This document shows, piece after piece, positions 17,590 to 26,360 of a stretch of 64,000 nt of DNA. A program made the translations under genes and the position numbers. This DNA is from Parvularcula lutaonensis (lineage in GTDB: Bacteria; Pseudomonadota; Alphaproteobacteria; Caulobacterales; Parvularculaceae). Position 1 is the first letter of the stretch. Every line of letters begins with the position of its first letter. Below the pieces are notes generated by a model, which searched no databases, had not been told where the DNA came from, and saw nothing but the letters and a program-made list of their open reading frames with translations. The DNA is taken from NCBI RefSeq assembly GCF_014651915.1, contig NZ_BMXU01000001.1, positions 930,001-994,000 of the forward strand, in the 5' to 3' direction.

Positions 17590-18326
17590 CAGCAAAAGAG
17601 ATGCAACGGCAGGGGGTCATCGGCCTGACCCTGGCGGGCCTCGTCACCTTGGCCTGGCTGACGCTGCACGTCTACGCTGTCCATGTCTTCGAGATCGGCC
17701 CGGAGAGCGGATGGCTCATCCCCGTGATGGTTCTCAGTCTTTGCTGGCTCTCCGTCGGCCTCTTCATCATCAGCCACGACGCCATCCATGGCAGCCTCGC
17801 ACCGGGTCGGCCGCGCATCAATCGGACCATCGGCTGGATCGTGACGACGCTCTACGCTGGCTTTGATTTCGACCGCCTCGAAGACAACCACAACAGGCAC
17901 CATGCAGCACCCGGCACCGCCGCGGATCCTGATTTCTCCGCCGATCATCCCCGTGCCTTCGTGCCGTGGTTCAGGGAGTTCTTCCTCCGCCATTTCGGCT
18001 GGCGCCCGCTCCTCTTCGTGAACGCAGTGGTCCTCGTCTATTGGCTCGTCTTCGACGCCTCGATAGTCAACCTCGTGCTTTTCTATGGCATTCCCGCCTT
18101 GGGAAGCGCCGTGCAACTCTTCTATTTCGGCACCTACCGCCCGCACCGGCACGAGGGTGACAGCTTCGCCGATCACCACCGCACCCGCAGCAGCGGCTAT
18201 GGCTGGCTCACCAGCCTCCTCACCTGCTATCATTTCGGCTATCATCACGAGCACCACCTCTACCCGCATGAGCCGTGGTGGAGACTGCCGCAACGCCGCG
18301 GCCAGACAAAGGAGGTGACAGCGTGA
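17586..18326 (+). CDS. crtW: Beta-carotene 4-ketolase
   Basis: Di-iron membrane oxygenase that adds keto groups at C4/C4' of beta-ionone rings, leading to canthaxanthin and, with CrtZ, astaxanthin. 246 residues. Four histidine clusters are present: HDAIHGSLAPG, DNHNRHHAAPGTAADPDF, ADHHRTRS and YHHEHHLYPHEPWWRLP, with several hydrophobic segments between them. The GTG start (17586) overlaps the crtB stop by four bases; upstream extension in this frame is crtB shadow. The same GTGA arrangement links it to crtZ. Confidence 0.93.
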   Translation: MTAKEMQRQGVIGLTLAGLVTLAWLTLHVYAVHVFEIGPESGWLIPVMVLSLCWLSVGLFIISHDAIHGSLAPGRPRINRTIGWIVTTLYAGFDFDRLEDNHNRHHAAPGTAADPDFSADHPRAFVPWFREFFLRHFGWRPLLFVNAVVLVYWLVFDASIVNLVLFYGIPALGSAVQLFYFGTYRPHRHEGDSFADHHRTRSSGYGWLTSLLTCYHFGYHHEHHLYPHEPWWRLPQRRGQTKEVTA

Positions 18327-18820
18327 CCCTCGAACTCTGGCAAAAGATCGCCCTCGTCCTCGGCACCGCCGTCCTGATGGAAGGCTGGGCCTGGTGGGCG
18401 CATAAATACATCATGCACGGTTGGGGCTGGAGTTGGCACGCCGACCACCATGAACCGCACGACAACCTGTTCGAGAAGAACGACCTCTTCGCAGTCGTCT
18501 TCGGCAGCTTCGCGATGGCCCTGTTCGTCATCGGCTGGTTATGGTTCCCGCCGCTCTGGTACGTCGCGGCTGGGATTACCGTCTACGGACTGGTTTACAG
18601 CTTCGTCCATGACGGCTTGGTGCACCAGCGCTTCCCTTACAAATGGGTGCCCAAGAAGGGCTACTGGAAGCGCCTCGTCCAGGCGCACAAGCTCCACCAC
18701 GCGACCACCTGCAAGGAAGGCGCGGTCAGCTTCGGTTTCGTGCTCGCGCCCGATCCGCAAAAGCTGCGTGTCAAACTCCGTGAATTGAAAGAAGCGCGCC
18801 GCGCTGCCGGCTCGCTCTAG
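18323..18820 (+). CDS. crtZ: Beta-carotene 3-hydroxylase
   Basis: Fatty-acid-hydroxylase-superfamily enzyme that hydroxylates C3/C3' of beta-ionone rings. 165 residues. Histidine motifs: WAHKYIMHGWGWSWHADHH, YSFVHDGLVHQRFP and AHKLHHA. The start is GTG at 18323, overlapping the crtW stop, and directly served by a near-perfect Shine-Dalgarno (AAAGGAGGTGA, 18308-18318), the strongest in the operon. Its stop overlaps the crtE stop on the other strand. Confidence 0.94.
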   Translation: MTLELWQKIALVLGTAVLMEGWAWWAHKYIMHGWGWSWHADHHEPHDNLFEKNDLFAVVFGSFAMALFVIGWLWFPPLWYVAAGITVYGLVYSFVHDGLVHQRFPYKWVPKKGYWKRLVQAHKLHHATTCKEGAVSFGFVLAPDPQKLRVKLRELKEARRAAGSL

Positions 18821-19701
18821 GCAGCGATCGTCGTGGCGAAATAGCTGCGGATGAACTCCGCCAGCGTGGCCAGCGGCGTGTCCTCACCGACAGCCTTCAC
18901 GGCTGTATCGAGATGGCGGTTCGCAAGCGCCGTTGCGCTTTCGATACTCGCGCGCCTCCCCAGCACGGCAGTCGACTTGCCGCTATCCTTGCCGGTCGTC
19001 TTCCCGGCTGTCTCTTCGCAGGCCACTTGGTCGAGCACGTCATCATAGGCCTGATAGGCAAAGCCCAGCGCCCTGCCATAGGACCGCAAAGCACGCCGGT
19101 CATCATCCGTGGACCCGGGAGCAGCGATCCCGCCGCATTCGGCCGCCGCGATGAACAGGACGCCGGTCTTGCCTTCGTGGATGGCATCGAGGCTTGCCGT
19201 GTTCTCGCCCGAGGAAAGGTCCAGCGCCTGGCCATGGACAAGCCCCTGCCAGCCCACCGCGCGGGTGATGACCCTGAGGACCTCCAGACGCCGCTCGGCA
19301 TCCATCGCCCTCGAATTCGCCACCACCTCATAGGCCCCGTTGATGAGACCAATGCCCGCGAGGATCGCGATATCCTGACCGAACATCGCATGAGCCGTTG
19401 GCACGCCACGGCGCAAATCCGCGTCATCCATCGCCGGAAGGTCATCGAAAACGAGGCTAGATGTGTGGATCATCTCGATCGCACAGGCGGCGTCGAGAGC
19501 ATCCTCTATCTTCCCGCCGAGCGACCGTGCCGCGCTCAGCGTGATGATCGCCCGCAGGCGTTTTCCGGGTGCGAGGAGGCTGTGCCGTGCCGCAACGGCA
19601 GGCCCAGAAGCGGCCCCCTCGGGGACCAGCTGGGCCAAGCGGACATTGATGAGCTCCCGAAGGCTTTCGAGATCCACGCCGGGCGCACCGGGTGTTGGCA
19701 T
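18817..19701 (-). CDS. crtE: Polyprenyl (geranylgeranyl) diphosphate synthase
   Basis: Chain-elongating trans-prenyl transferase; next to crtB it most probably makes the GGPP that CrtB uses, though farnesyl diphosphate synthase cannot be excluded from sequence alone. 294 residues. LLAPGKRLRAIITL is the IPP-binding region, VFDDLPAMDDADLRRGVPT the first aspartate-rich motif, and AYQAYDDVLDQ the second. It converges on crtZ with a 4-base overlap at CTAG. A 68-base gap upstream contains no other gene. Confidence 0.9.
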   Translation of the reverse strand: MPTPGAPGVDLESLRELINVRLAQLVPEGAASGPAVAARHSLLAPGKRLRAIITLSAARSLGGKIEDALDAACAIEMIHTSSLVFDDLPAMDDADLRRGVPTAHAMFGQDIAILAGIGLINGAYEVVANSRAMDAERRLEVLRVITRAVGWQGLVHGQALDLSSGENTASLDAIHEGKTGVLFIAAAECGGIAAPGSTDDDRRALRSYGRALGFAYQAYDDVLDQVACEETAGKTTGKDSGKSTAVLGRRASIESATALANRHLDTAVKAVGEDTPLATLAEFIRSYFATTIAA

Positions 19702-19804
19702 CGCTCACACTCCCTTGAGCGGAACGATAGGCCCGAATCCCGTCCGAGGAAAAGCGATTCCAACGGATTCGCGGCAGAATGCTGCTTTTCGGGGGATGCG
19801 ACGA

Positions 19805-20146
19805 TCAGGTCCGGCGCAGGCGCTTGATCTCGACGAGGGCGGTTTCGACGCAGGCCTGGATCTGCTGCTTGAGCGCGATACGCGCCTCGCGAACATCGTC
19901 CGGCGTGCCGCTCAGCTTTTCCGCCTGCTCGCAGACGGCGCCGACTTCCCATGCGCCAATCCCGCGCGAAGCACCCTTGAGTGCGTGGGCGATCGAGCGC
20001 CACTCCTCGTTCGGGCCGTCGACGTCCAGAAGCCGGAGGCAGCGAGCAACCTGACCCTCGAAGATGGTCAGAACTTCGTCTCGAAGCGCCGCGTCGCCAG
20101 CGACGTAGCGGTCGAGGTGATCAAAATCGATGGCCTGGTCAGTCAT
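19805..20146 (-). CDS. Histidine phosphotransfer (HPt) domain protein
   Basis: A 113-residue stand-alone HPt protein that would relay phosphoryl groups between a hybrid kinase and a response regulator. SIAHALKGASRGIGAWEVG carries the phospho-accepting histidine in its normal context. The ATG at 20144-20146 was chosen over an upstream start because it gives a compact four-helix domain. A hybrid kinase with receiver domain (26356-28125) lies 6 kb away and is a possible partner, by inference only. Confidence 0.82.
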   Translation of the reverse strand: MTDQAIDFDHLDRYVAGDAALRDEVLTIFEGQVARCLRLLDVDGPNEEWRSIAHALKGASRGIGAWEVGAVCEQAEKLSGTPDDVREARIALKQQIQACVETALVEIKRLRRT

Positions 20147-20207
20147 GCCCCCGGTGTAGCGCAGAGCGGTTAACACCCTGTCTTCACTTGCGGGATTTGT
20201 GCAGCGA

Positions 20208-20852
20208 TCAGTCGTGGGGCTTGATCACATGATCGACAAATGCCCGCAGGCCGGTCTGGCGGCGTCGTTTCAGCCGCTCGGCCATCAGGATGGCGCGCAG
20301 CTGGGTATCGGCCTTGTCGATGTCGTCATTGACGATAACGTAGTCATACTCGGCATAGTGGCTGATCTCGCTGTCTGCCATCGCCATGCGTTGGGCCACC
20401 ACCTCGTCGGAGTCCTGCGCCCGTTTCCGCAACCGCTCCTCCAGCGCCGCGCGTGACGGCGGCAGGATGAAAACCGAGACGACATCGCCACCCGCCCGCT
20501 CGTCGAGCTGCTGCTTCCCCTGCCAGTCGATGTCGAAAAGGATGTCGGTCCCCTCCTCCAGCATGTTGAAGACGTGCTCCTTCGGCGTGCCGTAGAAATT
20601 GCCGAAGACCTCGGCGCTTTCGAGGAACTGTCCTTCCTGCTCCCGGCGGCGGAATTCCTCCACCGAGAGAAAATGGTAGTCCTTGCCGTCGATCTCGCCA
20701 GGCCGCATCGGCCGCGTCGTGGCGGACACGGACAGGGTGATGTTCGGATCTGAGCCGAGCAGCCTTTTTGACAGCGTCGTCTTGCCTGCGCCCGAAGGGC
20801 TCGAGACGACCAGGAGAAGGCCGCGGCGTTCGATGGGTTTGGGATTGCTCAT
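20208..20852 (-). CDS. gmk: Guanylate kinase
   Basis: Phosphorylates GMP to GDP with ATP. 214 residues. P-loop VSSPSGAGKTTL near residue 16, the GMP-binding SVSATTRPMRPGEIDGKDYHFLS-type region (ATTRPMRPGE then DYHFLSVEEF), and DIDWQGKQQL. The start codon overlaps the stop of the upstream YicC gene (ATGA), so it is the last gene of the minus-strand block fabF-mltG-yicC-gmk. Confidence 0.96.
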   Translation of the reverse strand: MSNPKPIERRGLLLVVSSPSGAGKTTLSKRLLGSDPNITLSVSATTRPMRPGEIDGKDYHFLSVEEFRRREQEGQFLESAEVFGNFYGTPKEHVFNMLEEGTDILFDIDWQGKQQLDERAGGDVVSVFILPPSRAALEERLRKRAQDSDEVVAQRMAMADSEISHYAEYDYVIVNDDIDKADTQLRAILMAERLKRRRQTGLRAFVDHVIKPHD

Positions 20853-21739
20853 GCGATGTTCAGCACCTGCTCGCGGAGGCCGTCGATCAGCTCTTTCATG
20901 TCGAGGCCATCATTCTTGAGGTGCGCCGTATGGAGTTTCGCGGTCAGCGTCGAGGCTTCGCGCATCAGCTCCTGGGTGAGGAATTCGAGGCGCCGCCCGG
21001 CTGCCCCGTCGGATTTCAGCAACTCACGGAAGGACGCCGTGTGCACGTCGAGCCTGTCGAGCTCCTCGGTGACATCAGCGCGAATGGCGAGCATCGCTGC
21101 TTCCTGCGCCAGCCGTTCCGGTGCCACCTGGTCAGCCAGCAGCTCGCCGAGCTGGGCCTTGAGCCGCTCAGCAATCTGTTCACGAGTTGTCGCGGTCTTC
21201 TCGCGGATTGCGGCGATGTTCCTGGCCATCTCCGCGCAGCGTTCTTCGAGAAGCTTGCGCACGCGGTCGCCTTCCGCCCTGCGCGAAGCGAGAAGGGCCG
21301 CGAGCGCCTCTTCAAACCCGCCCTTGAGCGATGCGAGTTCCTTGGGTGTGAGGCCGTTATCCGTCGCCGGAGTCGTCAGCACGCCGCGCATCTGGAGGAC
21401 TGCTTCGGGCCGCGGCGGGTCGCAGGTGATGACCTCCTGCACCCGGCCGATGGCCTTCGCCGCCGCCGCAAGCGCTTCCTCGTCGATGACGAGGGCCGAA
21501 GCCGCCTCGGCACGGTCGAGCTTCAGGCTGATATTCACTGTGCCCCGGTGAAGAACCCGCAGCGCGCTGCGGATGTCGGGCTCGAGAGCCTCCGCACCCG
21601 GAGGGAGCCTGAACTTGGCATCAAGTCCGCGCCCGTTGACCGTGCGCAGCTCCCAGCGCCACTTGATCGAGCCCGCTTCGCCCTCGGATGCGCCATAGCC
21701 CGTCATCGACTGCAGGCCGGAGGTCTCCGCCTTGGTCAT
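20849..21739 (-). CDS. YicC/YloC family endoribonuclease
   Basis: Member of a conserved family whose E. coli member is an RNA endonuclease involved in small-RNA decay. 296 residues. SMTGYGASEG near the N terminus, LRTVNGRGLDAKFRLP, and the C-terminal ELDRLDVHTASFRELL ... GRRLEFLTQELMREASTLTAK-type segments (DFLxQEMNRE equivalent: EFLTQELMRE) define the family. Four-base overlaps on both sides (with mltG and gmk) show a single transcript. Confidence 0.93.
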   Translation of the reverse strand: MTKAETSGLQSMTGYGASEGEAGSIKWRWELRTVNGRGLDAKFRLPPGAEALEPDIRSALRVLHRGTVNISLKLDRAEAASALVIDEEALAAAAKAIGRVQEVITCDPPRPEAVLQMRGVLTTPATDNGLTPKELASLKGGFEEALAALLASRRAEGDRVRKLLEERCAEMARNIAAIREKTATTREQIAERLKAQLGELLADQVAPERLAQEAAMLAIRADVTEELDRLDVHTASFRELLKSDGAAGRRLEFLTQELMREASTLTAKLHTAHLKNDGLDMKELIDGLREQVLNIA

Positions 21740-22734
21740 TGTCCGTTCTGCCGCGCGCGCTCGATGGCACGCCAGCGCGCGACATTGGCGTTGTGTTCGC
21801 GCAGGGTCGCGGCGAAGACGTGCCCCCCTGTCCCGTCGGCCACGAAGTACAGATCGTTCGTGTCGGCAGGATTGAGCACCGCGGCCAGAGAGGCCCGGCC
21901 CGGATTGGCGATCGGCGTCGGCGGCAGGCCACCGCGGCGATAGGTGTTGTACGGATTGTCGGCGTTATCGAGTTCGGACCGGCGGATGCCCCGGCCCAAC
22001 GGCTCGCCGCCGGTGATGCCATAGATGATCGTCGGATCCGACTGCAGGCGCATGCCGCGCTTCAGCCGGTTGATAAACACTGCGGCCACCCGCGGACGCT
22101 CTTCGGCCAGAGCGGTTTCCTTCTCGACGATCGAGGCGAGGATCACCGCCTCCTCCTTGGTCTTGATCGGCAGGCCCGGCGCGCGCTGGGGCCAGAGCTC
22201 GTCGAGAAGCTCCCGATGCGCATCGACCATCCTCTTGACCAGGGCATCGCGGGTCTCGCCGCGCTGGTAGGCATAGGTCTCCGGCAGGAGGTCGCCCTCC
22301 GCCACGTCGAGGGTGATCGGTCCCTCGAGGACCGGCGCTTCTTCGATGATCCGAAACGCCTGCTGCACGGTCCGCCCCTCGGGGACGGTCACGAAGCGCA
22401 ACAATGGCTCGCCCTCGCGCAGGATCTCTGCGACCTCCTTGATCGACGCGCCTGGCGGGATCACGAACTCGCCGGCGCGCAGGTTTTCCGCGAGGCCGGT
22501 TCCGCGACCGTAGTAATAGAAGAGTTGCGGGCCTTCGAGGACGCCCGCGCGGATCAGCTTGCTCTCGACCGTCTTCAGCCCGTCGCCCCGCTCGATCCAG
22601 ACCACGACTTCCTCGTCCAGGGGTCCCGGAGCCTGCACCCGCCTTGTCGCCTCGAAGGCCACGAAGGCGACACCGGCCAGAATCGCCAGCGCCAGCAGCA
22701 CCAGAACCCGAACGAAGCCGCGGCTGTCCCGCAT
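21736..22734 (-). CDS. mltG: Endolytic murein transglycosylase MltG
   Basis: Inner-membrane lytic transglycosylase that cuts nascent glycan strands and sets their length. 332 residues from the ATG at 22732-22734; the longer frame upstream is fabF shadow. A transmembrane helix (VLVLLALAILAGVAFVAF) is followed by a LysM-like region (GDGLKTVESKLIRAGVL) and the YceG catalytic domain with ILASIVEKETA (catalytic Glu), LKRGMRLQSDPTIIYG and PYNTYRRGGLPPTPIANPG. It starts 4 bases after the fabF stop. Confidence 0.95.
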   Translation of the reverse strand: MRDSRGFVRVLVLLALAILAGVAFVAFEATRRVQAPGPLDEEVVVWIERGDGLKTVESKLIRAGVLEGPQLFYYYGRGTGLAENLRAGEFVIPPGASIKEVAEILREGEPLLRFVTVPEGRTVQQAFRIIEEAPVLEGPITLDVAEGDLLPETYAYQRGETRDALVKRMVDAHRELLDELWPQRAPGLPIKTKEEAVILASIVEKETALAEERPRVAAVFINRLKRGMRLQSDPTIIYGITGGEPLGRGIRRSELDNADNPYNTYRRGGLPPTPIANPGRASLAAVLNPADTNDLYFVADGTGGHVFAATLREHNANVARWRAIERARQNGQ

Positions 22735-22738
22735 GATG

Positions 22739-24013
22739 TCAGACCTTGCGCATGATGATCGACGCATTGGTGCCCCCAAATCCGAAGGAATTGGATAGCA
22801 CGCAATCGATGGTCTTCTCCACCGGCGTCTTGGGCGCAAGGTTGATCGGCGTTTCCACAGAGGGGTTGTCGAGGTTCAGCGTGGCTGGAGCGACACCGTG
22901 CTTCATCGCAAGCAGGGAGTAGATCGCCTCGATCGCCCCCGCCGCACCCAGGAGGTGCCCCACCGACGACTTGGTCGAGGACATGACGAGGCCTTGGGCG
23001 GCATCGCCGAACAGGCGCTCGACGGCCCGCAATTCGGCTTCGTCGCCCAACGGCGTCGAGGTGCCATGGGCATTGACGTAGCCAATCTCGGACGGGCTGA
23101 CGCCAGCCCGCTTCATCGCCGCTTCCATGGCGCGATAGCCGCCATTGCCGTCTTCGGCCGGGGCGGTGATGTGATAGGCATCGCCGGACAAGCCGTAGCC
23201 GATCACTTCGCCATAGATCTGCGCGCCGCGGGCCTTCGCCTGTTCGTACTCCTCTAGGATCACGACGCCCGCGCCCTCGCCCATCAGGAAACCGTCACGG
23301 TCCTTGTCGTAAGGCCGCGAAGCAGCCGTCGGATTGTCGTTGAAGCTCGTCGTCAGTGCCTTGCAGGCGAGGAAGCCCGCATAGCCGATCCGGCAGATCG
23401 CCGCCTCGGCGCCGCCCGCGACCATCGCGTCGGCATCGCCGAGCGCGATCAGGCGCGCCGCGTCACCGATGGCGTGCACGCCGGTGGCGCAGGCTGTGAC
23501 CACCGAATGGTTGGGGCCCTTGAGGCCGTATTTGATCGAGATCTGGCCCGAGGCGAGATTGATGAGGCAGGCCGGAATGAAGAACGGCGAGACCCGGCGC
23601 GGCCCCTTCTCGTTCAGCAATTGGGTGGTTTCGGCAATGCCTTCGAGGCCGCCGATGCCGGAGCCGACGAGAACGCCTGTACGCTCCTGCTGTTCATCCG
23701 TATCGAGGGGCAGCCCGGAATCGGCCAGCGCCATCTCGGCAGCGGCCATGCCATAGATGATGAAGTCCTCGACCCGGCGCTGCTCTTTCGGCGGCACGAA
23801 GTCGTCGGGATTGAACGCACCCTCGCCTTCGCGGGGGACGGGGGCTCCGATCTGGCAGGCCAAATCGGAGACATCGAACTTGTCATCGATGCGGCGGGCG
23901 CCGGAAGCGCCGGAAATCAGCGCTTCCCAAGGTTGCTGCCAGGGCTTCTCGCGAGTTCCGCTGCCCAGAGGGGTGACCAGGCCCATCCCGGTCACAACGA
24001 CGCGTCTCAACAT
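22739..24013 (-). CDS. fabF: 3-oxoacyl-ACP synthase II (KAS II)
   Basis: Elongates acyl-ACP with malonyl-ACP in fatty-acid synthesis. 424 residues. Catalytic cysteine in VVTACATGVHAIGDA; histidines in YVNAHGTSTPLGD and SSVGHLLGAAGA; C-terminal NSFGFGGTNAS. The usual gap of about 90 bases separates it from acpP upstream. Confidence 0.97.
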   Translation of the reverse strand: MLRRVVVTGMGLVTPLGSGTREKPWQQPWEALISGASGARRIDDKFDVSDLACQIGAPVPREGEGAFNPDDFVPPKEQRRVEDFIIYGMAAAEMALADSGLPLDTDEQQERTGVLVGSGIGGLEGIAETTQLLNEKGPRRVSPFFIPACLINLASGQISIKYGLKGPNHSVVTACATGVHAIGDAARLIALGDADAMVAGGAEAAICRIGYAGFLACKALTTSFNDNPTAASRPYDKDRDGFLMGEGAGVVILEEYEQAKARGAQIYGEVIGYGLSGDAYHITAPAEDGNGGYRAMEAAMKRAGVSPSEIGYVNAHGTSTPLGDEAELRAVERLFGDAAQGLVMSSTKSSVGHLLGAAGAIEAIYSLLAMKHGVAPATLNLDNPSVETPINLAPKTPVEKTIDCVLSNSFGFGGTNASIIMRKV

Positions 24014-24104
24014 AATCAGGCCTCCTCACCACGCCCGGGGCCGGTCCGTAGGAACCCTATAACCCAAGGGCGCGGCACCGGCCTACCCGCGCCGGGCCGG
24101 AGGC

Positions 24105-24344
24105 TTAGCTCTGGCGTTCTTTGATGAAGTTGATCGCGTCGCCAACGGTCTGAATGGTTTCAGCGGCGTCGTCGGGGATCTCGATGTCGAATTCTTCTTC
24201 GAACGCCATGACCAGCTCGACGATGTCGAGGCTGTCCGCGCCGAGGTCGTCGATGAAGCTGGCCTTCGGCTCAACTTTGGACGCGTCCACATCGAGGTGC
24301 TCGACGGTGATCTTCTGAACGCGTGCCTGGATATCGTCCGACAT
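24105..24344 (-). CDS. acpP: Acyl carrier protein
   Basis: 79-residue acidic carrier; the 4'-phosphopantetheine site is Ser38 in [11 protein letters not shown]. The ATG at 24342-24344 follows an AAGGAG site by 7 bases. It feeds FabF, FabG and FabD, all in this block. A longer in-frame reading upstream is not translated. Confidence 0.97.
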   Translation of the reverse strand: MSDDIQARVQKITVEHLDVDASKVEPKASFIDDLGADSLDIVELVMAFEEEFDIEIPDDAAETIQTVGDAINFIKERQS

Positions 24345-24454
24345 TGGAAACTCCTTGTTCGTCTCTCTTTTGGTCCAGAGAGGCGTTTGATGATTTTCGC
24401 GCTGTAAGGGAAGCAAAAATGCCGCGCAAGGCGGCGCTTCCATGGAAAATGCGG

Positions 24455-25438
24455 TTATTCCGCGGCCATGCCGTGGCTTTCGCCGTCATCATCATTGGCT
24501 GATTGCCCCCGAATCGGCAACGGCTCCTTGAAGGTGAGCGTCCTGTAAGGGAACGGGATCTCGATTCCGGCGTCGTCCAGCGCCTCCTTGATTGCCTGCA
24601 CGACCTGGTCCCGGCTCTTGTGCATGTCGAGGGGCTCGGGCTCGGCCCACCAGCGGACATTGAAGTTGATCGAGCTGGCACCGAATTCCGCGGCGAAGAC
24701 CTGAGGCTTCTTCGAGCTGCCGAAATCGAGGCCATCCATCGCTTTCTGGATGACTTCACGGCACTGGGCGACGTCTTCGTCATAGCCCACCCCGACGACG
24801 ATATCGTAGCGGCGATAATCGGGGTCGGTCCACACTCGCACCGGGTTTTCAAAGAGATGGGCGTTGGGGACGAGCACCAGCTCGCCATCGACCCGTCTCA
24901 GATAGGTATCGCGCAGGGTGATGTGCTCGATCCTTCCCTCGACACTTTCGCTCTGGATGTAGTCCCCGATCGCCATGGTCTTGCGGGCAAGGATCAGGAC
25001 ACCGGCCATGAAGTTCTTGAAGATGTCTTGGAACGCGATGCCGATCACGATACCGCCGACGCCAAGGCCAGCGACGATCGAGCCGGCATTGATCGAGGGA
25101 AAGAGCACCGTCAGCGCGGCGAAGCCGCCGAACAGCCACACGACGACCCCCGACAGCGTCTTGAACAGGTCCCTCAACGAGGGCCGGGTATCGGCCCGGC
25201 GCGACAGCCAACCGACCAGCAGCCTGACGCCCCGCGCCACCATCCAGGTGATGAGCAGGATCACCGCGACGACGATCAGCTTCGGCGTCAGCGCCAGCGC
25301 GCTGTCCCAGTAATCGGCGAAGCGGTCGGCCAGGTATTCCGGCAGGTCGGAGATGCTCGTCACCTCCTCCGGCTTGATCGCATCGGCAGAGGGCGAGGCG
25401 CCCGGGTTCTCGGGGTTGGCGTTCTGTTGGTCCTGCAT
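24455..25438 (-). CDS. MscS-family mechanosensitive channel
   Basis: Small-conductance mechanosensitive channel that releases solutes on hypo-osmotic shock. 327 residues: a polar N terminus, TM helices ([18 protein letters not shown] near 53 and [16 protein letters not shown] near 100), then the pore-lining TM3 with glycine/alanine repeats ([24 protein letters not shown]). The cytoplasmic vestibule follows ([36 protein letters not shown]). It is inserted between fabG and acpP, with gaps above 100 bases on each side, so it may have its own promoter. Confidence 0.92.
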   Translation of the reverse strand: MQDQQNANPENPGASPSADAIKPEEVTSISDLPEYLADRFADYWDSALALTPKLIVVAVILLITWMVARGVRLLVGWLSRRADTRPSLRDLFKTLSGVVVWLFGGFAALTVLFPSINAGSIVAGLGVGGIVIGIAFQDIFKNFMAGVLILARKTMAIGDYIQSESVEGRIEHITLRDTYLRRVDGELVLVPNAHLFENPVRVWTDPDYRRYDIVVGVGYDEDVAQCREVIQKAMDGLDFGSSKKPQVFAAEFGASSINFNVRWWAEPEPLDMHKSRDQVVQAIKEALDDAGIEIPFPYRTLTFKEPLPIRGQSANDDDGESHGMAAE

Positions 25439-25565
25439 AGTGACAGGAAAACGACGACGCCCACCCGAAGTTCACACCCCTCACGCGCTGTTCAGAACTG
25501 CAAGGGACGCCAGGAACACTGCCGGAACAGGAGGAGTGACCCACTCCTCCTGCACCTTGGCATCA

Positions 25566-26303
25566 TCAGATCATCGCCATGCCGCCATTCACGTGCAGGG
25601 TGTGGCCGGTCACGTATGCTGCCTCGTCAGAGGCCAGATACGCCGCCGCAGCCGCGATCTCCTCTGGCGTGCCCATGCGGGCGGCGGGGATGTTGTTGTT
25701 GATCGCCGCCTTCTGGTCGTCGGTCAGGGCTTCGGTCATCGCCGTCGCGATGAAGCCCGGCGCGATGCAGTTCGCGGTGATGTTCCGGCTCGCCACTTCC
25801 GCTGCGAGGGACTTCATCATGCCGATCATCCCGGCCTTGGAGGCGGCGTAGTTCGTCTGGCCCGGATTGCCGGTCACGCCGACGATCGACGTGATCCCGA
25901 TGATCCGGCCCTTTTTCGCCTTCATCATCCCGCGCAGGCAGGCCTTGGCGAGATGCCAGGTGGCCGTGAGGTTCACCTTCAGCACTTCATCGAAGTCCTC
26001 GGGCTTCATCCGCATCATCAGGTTGTCCCGCGTGATCCCGGCATTGGCGACGAGGATTTCGAGGCCGCCCATCGCGTCCTGCGCGCGCTTCGGCAGCTCG
26101 TCGCAGGCGCCAAGGTCCGAAAGGTCCGCAGGCAGGATATGCACCCGCTCGCCAAGGTCGGAGGCCAGCGCCTCGAGCTTGCTTTCGTTGCGGCCGGAGA
26201 TCGCGACGGTCGCGCCCTGGCCGTGCAGCGTGCGGGCGATCGATTCGCCGATGCCGCCCGTGGCACCGGTGATGAGAGCGGTTTTGGATGTCAGGTCAAA
26301 CAT
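25566..26303 (-). CDS. fabG: 3-oxoacyl-ACP reductase
   Basis: NADPH-dependent SDR that reduces 3-oxoacyl-ACP in fatty-acid elongation. 245 residues from the ATG at 26301-26303. Cofactor loop TGATGGIG (near 12), NAGITRDNLMMRM, catalytic YAASKAGMIG with Ser in ITSIVGVTGNPGQ, and the C-terminal GHTLHVNGGMAM. A longer upstream start is unlikely because it runs into low-complexity sequence. Confidence 0.96.
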   Translation of the reverse strand: MFDLTSKTALITGATGGIGESIARTLHGQGATVAISGRNESKLEALASDLGERVHILPADLSDLGACDELPKRAQDAMGGLEILVANAGITRDNLMMRMKPEDFDEVLKVNLTATWHLAKACLRGMMKAKKGRIIGITSIVGVTGNPGQTNYAASKAGMIGMMKSLAAEVASRNITANCIAPGFIATAMTEALTDDQKAAINNNIPAARMGTPEEIAAAAAYLASDEAAYVTGHTLHVNGGMAMI

Positions 26304-26332
26304 GCACGGAGGGTTAGGCCCTGCCGCAGCGG

Positions 26333-26360
26333 CTGTCACCCACTGTCACCCACTGTCACC
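26333..26360. repeat. Short tandem repeat across the histidine-kinase stop codon
   Basis: About 2.8 copies of a 10-bp unit (CTGTCACCCA) in tandem. The last copy supplies the TGA of the kinase gene on the minus strand. Copy-number change would shift or extend that gene's end. Confidence 0.7.
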
